A DNA stretch of 5,002 bases from Cytophagales bacterium. Lineage in GTDB: Bacteria; Bacteroidota; Bacteroidia; Cytophagales; Cyclobacteriaceae. The stretch covers positions 1-5,002 of the forward strand of contig JAJCYL010000728.1 in NCBI GenBank assembly GCA_029262955.1. The letters are read 5' to 3'. A program made the translations under genes and the position numbers. The notes under the pieces were generated by a model, which made no database searches, was not told where the DNA came from, and saw only the letters and a list, made by a program, of their open reading frames with translations. Below are positions 1-5,002 of this stretch, one piece after another. The number at the start of each line of letters is the position of its first letter. The stretch's first letter is position 1.

Positions 1-1
1 G

Positions 2-1009
2 GTTATTGTCCCCGTCCGGAATGAGGCAGACAATATTATTGATTTACTAAATGATTTATCAAATCAGCAATTGAGCAGTCAATTTGAAGTGATTGTTGTT
101 GACGATGAGTCGGAGGATGACACCAGTCAAAAAGTCGAAGACTTCATTGCCAATAATGGGAATCACATAAAACTGATAAGACAGGAAGCTAATGGTCATG
201 CGTCCGTAACTCCTAAAAAAAGAGCTCTGAATACGGGGGTGGAGGCGTCCAATGGAAATATCATTGTAACTACAGACGGGGACTGTAGAGCCCCTAAAAC
301 CTGGTTGTCATCCATCGATAGTCAATTTCAAGATGAAAATGTCCATTTTGTTTCTGGCCCGGTGACTTACAAAAAGCCGGTTAGTGTTTTTGAAAGCTTA
401 CAGACTATTGAGTTTGCCAGCCTGATTGGTGTTGGTGCGTCTTCCATCCGATTGGGATATCCCAATATCTGTAACGGAGCCAACCTCGCATTTAGAAAGG
501 AGAGTTTTAAAAAGCTGAACGGTTATAATGGTAATGCACACCTGGCCTCCGGGGATGATGAGTTCTTACTTCAAAAGTTTTCCTCGTTAAACCCAAAAGG
601 TATTCGTTTCCTGAAAGATCGGGGAGCGTTGATTACCACAAAGGCTAAAAAGAATCTGAATGAGTTTTATCATCAGCGCAAGCGGTGGACAAGTAAACTG
701 AAGCATCATAAAGAGTGGCACATAAAACTCCTCTCCGCCACCGCATTTATAGTCAATTTCGTAATGATAGTAGCCATTTTTTTGGCAGCTCTAACAATAC
801 TTGATTGGAGATTCCTGGCATCGATTTTGGTTATCAAATTCGTTTTGGAAGGAGTGTTTGTTGCCAAAATAATGAGGTTTTTTGGTCGCAAAATGAATTG
901 GTTGGACTTTTTACTACTAGAGTTAATTCACCCTTTTTATGTTGTTATCTTAGGATTATTCACCAATTTCGGAACGTTCAAATGGAAAGGAAGGACCTAT
1001 CATGAGTGA
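2..1009 (+). CDS. Family 2 membrane glycosyltransferase, 5' end cut by the window edge
   Basis: This is probably an inner-membrane inverting glycosyltransferase that transfers sugar from a nucleotide-sugar donor to a glycan or lipid acceptor; the sugar cannot be read from the sequence. The frame is open from base 2 to TGA 1007-1009, giving 335 visible residues. It opens inside the family's first strand (VIVPVRNEADN), so the true start lies upstream and the TTG at 71 is not the start. Motifs in order, by visible residue: VDDES at 33-37 (nucleotide binding), TDGD at 91-94 (DXD metal/donor site), GDDE at 184-187 (catalytic acid region) and QRKRW at 225-229 (the QxxRW motif of processive family 2 enzymes). 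Three hydrophobic segments follow at about 243-267, 271-291 and 301-323, so the C-terminus is membrane-embedded. The layout resembles NodC, PgaC and hyaluronan synthase enzymes, but the protein is shorter. Its 3' end overlaps the next gene by 8 bases, suggesting translational coupling. Confidence 0.93.
   Translation, partial: VIVPVRNEADNIIDLLNDLSNQQLSSQFEVIVVDDESEDDTSQKVEDFIANNGNHIKLIRQEANGHASVTPKKRALNTGVEASNGNIIVTTDGDCRAPKTWLSSIDSQFQDENVHFVSGPVTYKKPVSVFESLQTIEFASLIGVGASSIRLGYPNICNGANLAFRKESFKKLNGYNGNAHLASGDDEFLLQKFSSLNPKGIRFLKDRGALITTKAKKNLNEFYHQRKRWTSKLKHHKEWHIKLLSATAFIVNFVMIVAIFLAALTILDWRFLASILVIKFVLEGVFVAKIMRFFGRKMNWLDFLLLELIHPFYVVILGLFTNFGTFKWKGRTYHE
988..995 (+). promoter_or_regulatory. 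Purine-rich ribosome-binding site for the 85-residue gene
   Basis: AGGAAGGA lies six bases before the ATG at 1002, inside the last codons of the glycosyltransferase gene. It is the clearest Shine-Dalgarno-like match in the window and supports the ATG at 1002 as the start. Its position also fits re-initiation by ribosomes finishing the upstream gene. Confidence 0.55.
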
Positions 1010-1259
1010 TTTGGAATTTGATGTTCTTGATGAATTATACTTCATTCAGTCTTATGATTCGCTTTTAAAAGCAATAGACCTGGAGGAATCGGTATTGAGA
1101 TCAATATTGGGAAAATTGCTGAATAAGGGTTGGATCAGGTGCTATCGATCGGCCTCAGACGAAATTCCAATTGACGAAATTGATCTTCAGACCGAATATA
1201 TGAAGTACCTTTACCTCGCATCAAAAAGCGGGTTATTAGCACACACCACTAGTGACTAG
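1002..1259 (+). CDS. Uncharacterised 85-residue acidic protein, possibly winged-helix-like
   Basis: I do not recognise a named family. The ATG at 1002 is well supported by a purine-rich site six bases upstream, and the frame ends at TAG 1257-1259. The protein is acidic and looks mostly helical. It has no signal peptide, membrane segment or cysteine cluster, so it should be cytoplasmic. Residues 6-48 suggest a helix, a turn, a second helix (DLEESVLRSILGKLLNKG) and then WIRCYR, which could be the start of a beta wing as in small winged-helix domains; this is inferred from the pattern only. The C-terminal part (about 61-80) looks like another helix. It overlaps the glycosyltransferase gene by 8 bases and precedes the phosphatase by 33 bases, so it is probably co-expressed with both. 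It might be a small regulator or adaptor for either neighbour, but nothing in the sequence proves this. Confidence 0.85.
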   Translation: MSDLEFDVLDELYFIQSYDSLLKAIDLEESVLRSILGKLLNKGWIRCYRSASDEIPIDEIDLQTEYMKYLYLASKSGLLAHTTSD

Positions 1260-1292
1260 CAGCTAATTATTGATCACTAAACAATTAAATTT

Positions 1293-2507
1293 TTGGAATC
1301 AGTTATTGCCAAATCGGATTTAAAGGAACTAGAGCTCAATGCGCTTCTGGAAATCACCCAGGCTATCAATGATAACTTGCCGGAGGAGGCACTATATCGC
1401 ATCTATAGGTTTACCCTTCTGGCTAACCTCAAAATAAAGAAGCTGGCACTTTTTGTCAATGAAGACAAGTGGGATTGCAAAGTTTTTTTTGGCGTCAGGC
1501 ATGATTTAAGCAAAGTGGAGTTACCCGAAGATTTCCATCAACTAAGAGAAAGTCAATTACTTGGGTTTTCTGAGGATTCATTCGGGGAATTTGACATGGT
1601 CTTTCCCGTACTTCACAAGAACAGATTACTTGCTGTAGTATTTATTGGCGAAATCAGTGACCTGGAGGAATCGGTTGAAACCAATACCACTTTCTTGAAA
1701 GCCATAACCAACATAATTATGGTGGCCATTGAGAATAAGAAACTGGCCAGAAACGAACTACGACAAGAGGCCTATCGAAAGGAACTGGAGATTGCCAAGC
1801 AAGTTCAACAGCTTCTTTTCCCAAAAGAACTGCCCAAAAATGACAAGGTCAATATAGAGGCTTTCTACCGACCACACCATGAGGTCAGTGGGGATTACTA
1901 CGACTATATCGAAATCAGCCCCGATAAATTCCTGATATGTATAGCTGATGTATCAGGGAAGGGAGTGCCGGCAGCTATGTGGATGTCGAATTTCCAGGCA
2001 TGCCTTAGAACCCTGGTCAGACAAACCTCCAAACTGAAGGAGATTGTAAATGAGCTGAATTACAATATCATAAGAAGTGGTAACCGCGAGATGTTCATTA
2101 CATCTTTTACCGCCATTTATGATTTTAGTCGAAAGGAATTGACTTATATTAACTCTGGTCACAATCCTCCAATGTTGATACGAGATAATGGGTTTGATTA
2201 TCTCAAAAAGGGTACCACCGTATTAGGTGCCTTTGACCCATTGCCATTTATTGATGAAGGTAAAGTGGAGGATATCGACAGGTTCTTTTTGTTTTCATAT
2301 ACGGATGGTGTTACTGAGACATTTAATAAAAATCGAGAAGAATTTGGCCAGGACCGATTGGAGGAATTGATTACCAAGAACGCCAGTAAAGAGCTATCCG
2401 AAATTCATGACCTGTTAATTAGTACTCTTGAGGAATTCAGAGAAGATACACCCCACAATGATGATATTACGGTATTGTCTTGTAAGGTGAATAATTGTTG
2501 CGATTGA
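1293..2507 (+). CDS. GAF-like sensor plus SpoIIE/RsbU-type PP2C serine phosphatase
   Basis: A cytoplasmic metal-dependent protein serine/threonine phosphatase of 404 residues. Relatives dephosphorylate STAS anti-anti-sigma proteins in partner-switching pathways; the target here is not in the window. Residues about 10-150 look like a GAF-type sensor domain, and about 150-178 form a charged helical linker ending in QVQQLLFP, typical of this class. The phosphatase domain runs from about 185 to 400. It carries VSGDYYD at 198-204, ADVSGKG at 218-224, SGHNPP at 288-293, YTDGVTE at 336-342 and NDDITVL at 389-395, so the metal-binding aspartates are all present. There are no membrane segments. The start is taken as TTG 1293: an in-frame TAA lies at 1278-1280, the first ATG would be residue 102 inside the sensor domain, and the only other candidate is ATT 1284. 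No clear ribosome-binding site precedes it, only AT-rich sequence. The gene sits between glycan-enzyme genes, so a role in controlling polysaccharide production is an attractive but unproven inference. Confidence 0.93.
   Translation: MESVIAKSDLKELELNALLEITQAINDNLPEEALYRIYRFTLLANLKIKKLALFVNEDKWDCKVFFGVRHDLSKVELPEDFHQLRESQLLGFSEDSFGEFDMVFPVLHKNRLLAVVFIGEISDLEESVETNTTFLKAITNIIMVAIENKKLARNELRQEAYRKELEIAKQVQQLLFPKELPKNDKVNIEAFYRPHHEVSGDYYDYIEISPDKFLICIADVSGKGVPAAMWMSNFQACLRTLVRQTSKLKEIVNELNYNIIRSGNREMFITSFTAIYDFSRKELTYINSGHNPPMLIRDNGFDYLKKGTTVLGAFDPLPFIDEGKVEDIDRFFLFSYTDGVTETFNKNREEFGQDRLEELITKNASKELSEIHDLLISTLEEFREDTPHNDDITVLSCKVNNCCD
2484..2490 (+). promoter_or_regulatory. Candidate ribosome-binding site for the deacetylase gene
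   Basis: AAGGTGA lies within the 3' end of the phosphatase gene, four bases before TTG 2495 and seven bases before TTG 2498. The spacing slightly favours TTG 2498 as the actual start. TTG 2504 is fourteen bases away, which is too far. Confidence 0.35.
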
Positions 2508-3160
2508 GAAGGTACCTACACAACACACCGGCTTTTGTCAAATGGCTGTACCCGAACAGAGTTTGGGACATAAAATCAACCAACAGCATCTACCTGACCT
2601 TCGACGATGGACCTCATCCGGAGGCTACTTCATTCGTTCTGGAGGAACTAGACAGGTATCAATCGAAAGCGACATTTTTTTGTATTGGTGAAAAGGTGAA
2701 ACAATATCCTGAAATTTTGGAAACAACCATCTCCAAGGGGCATAATGTTGGTAACCACACCAACAACCACCTCAATGGTTCAAAGTCCAGCTTCGATGAG
2801 TATATAAAAAATGTAGAACGGTGTCATAGAACTCTGAATGAGGTCGGTGCTATTAAAGGAAAGAGATTGTTTCGGCCACCATATGGTAGATTGACAGGTG
2901 GACAGGCGAAATACGTCGGTAGAGAATACGCGATTATTATGTGGGATAATTTGATCGGTGATTTTGATCAGACATTATCATCCAGGGAATGTTTGAGGAG
3001 AGCTATTGCCAACATTAGGGCAGGTTCCATTGTTGTCTTTCATGATAGTCAGAAGTCATTTGGATCATTGAAAAACGTATTGCCTGATTTTTTAAAAGCT
3101 GTTAATGACAAAGGCCTTATCTCTAAAGCACTCAGCTCGGTGGATTTACATCCACAATAA
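2495..3160 (+). CDS. NodB-family polysaccharide deacetylase, no signal peptide
   Basis: A carbohydrate esterase family 4 (NodB homology) enzyme of 221 residues that removes acetyl groups, usually from N-acetylated sugars, using a divalent metal. The substrate cannot be read from the sequence. The motifs are complete: TFDDGP at 35-40 (D37 catalytic base, D38 metal ligand), HTNNH at 88-92 (both metal histidines), RPPYG at 127-131, the MWDN region at 149-152, and IVVFHDS at 179-185 with catalytic H183. The length is close to rhizobial NodB. There is no signal peptide or membrane segment, so it is predicted cytoplasmic, unlike exported PgaB or IcaB enzymes. The start must be non-ATG: a TAA lies at 2492-2494 and the first in-frame ATG is residue 149. 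TTG 2495 is used here; TTG 2498 or 2504 would shorten it by one or three residues. The gene overlaps the phosphatase by 13 bases, indicating co-translation, and ends at TAA 3158-3160. Confidence 0.93.
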   Translation: MLRLRRYLHNTPAFVKWLYPNRVWDIKSTNSIYLTFDDGPHPEATSFVLEELDRYQSKATFFCIGEKVKQYPEILETTISKGHNVGNHTNNHLNGSKSSFDEYIKNVERCHRTLNEVGAIKGKRLFRPPYGRLTGGQAKYVGREYAIIMWDNLIGDFDQTLSSRECLRRAIANIRAGSIVVFHDSQKSFGSLKNVLPDFLKAVNDKGLISKALSSVDLHPQ

Positions 3161-3180
3161 CTTATTCAAAAGTAATCGTG

Positions 3181-3202
3181 ATCTGACTTCCATATTTCAG
3201 AT
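3181..3202 (+). repeat. Short inverted repeat in the gap after the deacetylase gene
   Basis: ATCTGA (3181-3186) and TCAGAT (3197-3202) are perfect inverted copies separated by ten bases. The stem is only six pairs with two G:C pairs and no T-run follows, so it is a poor intrinsic terminator. It could be a weak RNA hairpin, a protein-binding dyad or chance. Confidence 0.25.
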
Positions 3203-3209
3203 GACATTA

Positions 3210-3230
3210 GCAAATTTGCCGATTAATTAA
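3210..3230. promoter_or_regulatory. Two adjacent short palindromes upstream of tatD (weak operator or promoter candidate)
   Basis: A ten-base perfect palindrome, GCAAATTTGC (3210-3219), is followed after three bases by TTAATTAA (3223-3230), just before the TatD-family start at 3238. Within the first palindrome CAAATTTG is one base off the TAnnTTTG -7 element of Bacteroidota promoters, but I find no good -33 element at the right distance. AT-rich DNA often contains such palindromes by chance, so this is only a candidate. Confidence 0.2.
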
Positions 3231-3237
3231 CCCACAA

Positions 3238-4023
3238 ATGACATTTGTTGATACACATGCCCATATTTATTCGGGCAAATTCTCATCGGATATAAAGGAC
3301 GTCATTGAGCGCAGCATTGATGGTGGTGTAGAACGCATCTATATGCCCAACATAGATCACACCACCATTGACGGTATGCTGGAATTGGAACAACTTTATC
3401 CATCTGTTTGTATACCAATGATGGGCTTGCATCCCTGTTCAGTAAATAAAGAGTTTGATAAAGAACTTTATATTGTAGAGGAATGGTTGAATAGAAGAGA
3501 CTTTGTAGCGGTAGGAGAGATGGGAACTGACCTTTATTGGGATAAAACCTTTTGGGCAGAGCAAAAAGAAGCATTTAAAATTCAATCTAACTGGGCCATT
3601 GAAAGAGATGTTCCAATTGTTATTCACTGTAGAGATACTATCGATGAGACTATTGAACTTGTTTCAGATTTGGATTCAGATAGGTTCAGAGGGATTTTTC
3701 ATTGCTTTACCGGTTCATCTGAGCAAGCCGAAAAGATTATTGACTTGGGATTCCTATTGGGCATAGGAGGCGTAAGTACTTTTAAAAATGGTGGGCTGCA
3801 TGAGGTGATTCCAGATATAGACATGAGTAAATTAGTCCTTGAAACGGATAGTCCTTATCTATCACCGGTGCCTCATCGGGGTAAGAGAAATCAGCCCTCA
3901 TACATTCCGCTAATTGCGGATAGAGTAGCAGAGTTGAAAAATATACCACTTGAAGTGGTGGCTGAACAAACCACTTTAAACGCAAATGGAATATTCAACT
4001 TCAAAATAGAAGGAAGTGATTAA
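3238..4023 (+). CDS. tatD: TatD-family metal-dependent hydrolase (putative DNase)
   Basis: A cytoplasmic amidohydrolase-fold enzyme of 261 residues, the usual length for the family. Characterised relatives such as E. coli TatD are metal-dependent 3'-5' exonucleases linked to DNA repair; activity of this protein is inferred from family membership. Metal-site residues are all visible: DTHAH at 5-9 (H7, H9), GLHP at 63-66, VGEMG at 92-96 (E94), IHC at 129-131 (H130), FHCFTGS at 154-160 (H155) and ETDSPYL at 202-208 (D204). ATG 3238 gives the standard family N-terminus, MTFVDTHAH, so the start is secure although only a weak A-rich stretch precedes it. It follows the deacetylase gene by 77 bases, the largest gap in the window, and so may be transcribed separately. 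Its 3' end overlaps the asparaginase gene by 8 bases if that gene starts at GTG 4016. The symbol reflects family membership, not proven orthology to E. coli tatD over its paralogues ycfH and yjjV. Confidence 0.93.
   Translation: MTFVDTHAHIYSGKFSSDIKDVIERSIDGGVERIYMPNIDHTTIDGMLELEQLYPSVCIPMMGLHPCSVNKEFDKELYIVEEWLNRRDFVAVGEMGTDLYWDKTFWAEQKEAFKIQSNWAIERDVPIVIHCRDTIDETIELVSDLDSDRFRGIFHCFTGSSEQAEKIIDLGFLLGIGGVSTFKNGGLHEVIPDIDMSKLVLETDSPYLSPVPHRGKRNQPSYIPLIADRVAELKNIPLEVVAEQTTLNANGIFNFKIEGSD
4009..4013 (+). promoter_or_regulatory. Ribosome-binding site bearing on the asparaginase start
   Basis: GAAGG lies in the last codons of the TatD-family gene. It ends two bases before GTG 4016, which is unusually close, and five bases before ATT 4019, which is a normal spacing. 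It therefore leaves the asparaginase start open between a GTG and a rare ATT codon. Confidence 0.35.
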
Positions 4024-5002
4024 TTATAAAGTAGTTGATTTATCAACTTCGAAATCGGACCACCCAAAGGCTTCCATACTCATTATTTATACTGGAGGAA
4101 CTTTTGGTATGGCCTACAGTGAGGACGGTGCGCTTTCTCCATTTGATTTTAATCATGTGGTTGAGAAAATTCCGGAACTCAAGACACTTGATGTTACCTT
4201 TTCGGTGATTACATTCACCCAGCCAATAGATTCCTCAAACATTCATAGTCATCATTGGCGTGCCATCGGTCATATCATCTATGAAAACTATGATAAATAT
4301 GACGGCTTTGTGGTTTTGCATGGTACGGATACTATGGCCTATTCTGCCTCAGCATTAAGCTTTATGTTAAAGGGTCTGAGCAAACCAGTGATATTTACCG
4401 GTGCTCAAATACCAATTGGAAGTGTAAGATCAGACGCCCGGGATAACTTTTTGACAGCAGTTGAAATTGCTTCTTCAAAAAAGAATGGTAACGGGATTGT
4501 TCCGGAGGTATGCATTTATTTTAACCATCAATTGCTTAGAGGCAACCGTTCAAGGAAAATCCGGAGTAGCCATTTCGGTGCCTTCGAATCTGAAAATCAT
4601 CCGCCTCTGGCAATCTCGGGAGTATTTATTGAATATAACCATAGCTTCATCCTGCCCTCATCAAATGAAGAGCTGAACTTTCAATACGAACTGGATACCA
4701 ACGTCACGATTTTACGACTCTTTCCTAACATTCAGCAAGGAATTCTGGAGAGTATTTTTAGCGCAGATGGATTGAAAGGAGTGGTGCTAGAAACCTATGG
4801 TTCAGGCAATAGTCCGAATTATCCCTGGTTTATTAGCTGCTTAAAGGAAGCCAATGATAGGGGAATTGTTCTCTTCAATGTAACGCAGTGCAATGGAGGT
4901 AAGGTTATCCAGGGAAGATACGAAACGAGTAAAAAACTTGAAGAGGTTGGGGTGGTGAGTGGTAGTGACATTACAACGGAAGCGGCAGTTACAAAACTAA
5001 TG
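4016..5002 (+). CDS. ansA: Type I (cytoplasmic) L-asparaginase, 3' end cut by the window edge
   Basis: Hydrolyses L-asparagine to aspartate and ammonia. The frame is open from TAG 4007-4009 to the last base, giving 329 residues from GTG 4016; E. coli AnsA has about 338, so only a short C-terminal piece is missing. Motifs: TGGTFGM at 26-32 (T29 matches nucleophile T14 of E. coli AnsA), DSSN at 72-75 (S73 matches S60), HGTDTMAYSASALSFML at 102-118 (T104 and D105 match T91 and D92), RGNRSRK at 175-181 (K181 matches K163) and ETYGSGN and TQCNGG further on. No signal peptide is seen, which fits the cytoplasmic type. No ATG precedes the TGGT motif; the first in-frame ATG is residue 32, inside it. 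GTG 4016 is the only standard start codon available, but a GAAGG at 4009-4013 is better spaced for the ATT at 4019, which would begin INYKVV. Overlap with the TatD gene suggests translational coupling. Confidence 0.92.
   Translation, partial: MINYKVVDLSTSKSDHPKASILIIYTGGTFGMAYSEDGALSPFDFNHVVEKIPELKTLDVTFSVITFTQPIDSSNIHSHHWRAIGHIIYENYDKYDGFVVLHGTDTMAYSASALSFMLKGLSKPVIFTGAQIPIGSVRSDARDNFLTAVEIASSKKNGNGIVPEVCIYFNHQLLRGNRSRKIRSSHFGAFESENHPPLAISGVFIEYNHSFILPSSNEELNFQYELDTNVTILRLFPNIQQGILESIFSADGLKGVVLETYGSGNSPNYPWFISCLKEANDRGIVLFNVTQCNGGKVIQGRYETSKKLEEVGVVSGSDITTEAAVTKLM

Noticed and set aside
706..891. 61-residue minus-strand reading frame
   Set aside because: It lies entirely antisense to the membrane part of the glycosyltransferase, with no recognisable motif.
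805..1005. 66-residue plus-strand frame overlapping the glycosyltransferase
   Set aside because: It is an alternate frame of hydrophobic coding sequence that resembles no known protein.
71..1009. TTG at 71 as the start of the glycosyltransferase
   Set aside because: The same frame is open back to base 2 and encodes the conserved first strand of the family, so the gene begins upstream of the window.
1953..2162. 69-residue minus-strand frame
   Set aside because: It is antisense to the conserved phosphatase core, which explains all coding signal there.
3181..3202. Intrinsic terminator after the deacetylase gene
   Set aside because: The stem is only six pairs, AT-rich, with a ten-base loop and no T-run after it, so it is listed only as an inverted repeat.
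3302..3627. Two overlapping minus-strand frames of 90 and 62 residues
   Set aside because: Both are antisense to the TatD-family gene and have low-complexity, cysteine- and leucine-rich translations typical of shadows.
3782..3985. 67-residue minus-strand frame
   Set aside because: It is antisense to the metal-site region of the TatD-family gene, with no independent start signal or motif.
4461..4676. 71-residue plus-strand frame
   Set aside because: It is an alternate frame within the asparaginase, whose own frame is open throughout and carries the catalytic motifs.
4016..5002. Asparaginase as a pseudogene because it lacks ATG and stop codons
   Set aside because: A codon-by-codon reading shows no frameshift or internal stop, catalytic residues are present, and the missing stop is due to the window edge.

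Overview
The window is a stretch of AT-leaning, gene-dense bacterial chromosome with all six genes on the + strand. The gene set suggests a Bacteroidota, most likely a Cytophagales-type bacterium. The grounds are recall of family resemblance, not a search: a GAF-SpoIIE phosphatase, a short NodB-type deacetylase, and TatD directly followed by a cytoplasmic type I asparaginase. Ribosome-binding sites are weak or variable and several starts are not ATG. No RNA genes, insertion sequences, CRISPR arrays or attachment sites were seen, and no gene-free stretch exceeds 77 bases.

Left part (2-3160), an apparent four-gene operon. It begins with a family 2 membrane glycosyltransferase cut off at its 5' end by the window edge. 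An uncharacterised 85-residue acidic protein overlaps it by 8 bases. After 33 bases comes a GAF-like plus SpoIIE/RsbU-type PP2C phosphatase, and then a NodB-family polysaccharide deacetylase that overlaps the phosphatase gene by 13 bases. Two enzymes that could build and deacetylate a glycan flank a signalling phosphatase and a small unknown protein. This is the part of the window most likely to hold an undescribed regulatory link. No STAS anti-anti-sigma protein or RsbW-type kinase, the usual partners of such a phosphatase, is visible here.

Right part (3238-5002), a housekeeping-type pair. A complete TatD-family metal-dependent hydrolase is followed, with an 8-base overlap if the GTG start is right, by a type I L-asparaginase that runs off the 3' edge. 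The asparaginase has no ATG start and no stop inside the window, so simple ORF calling easily misses it, but its reading frame is open and its catalytic motifs are intact. The 77-base gap at 3161-3237 between the two parts contains short inverted repeats but no convincing promoter or terminator.

Three of the five starts that can be judged (phosphatase, deacetylase, asparaginase) must be non-ATG, because the first in-frame ATG lies inside or beyond a conserved domain. A 17-base exact repeat, read in the same frame as DLEESV, is shared by the small unknown gene and the phosphatase gene.
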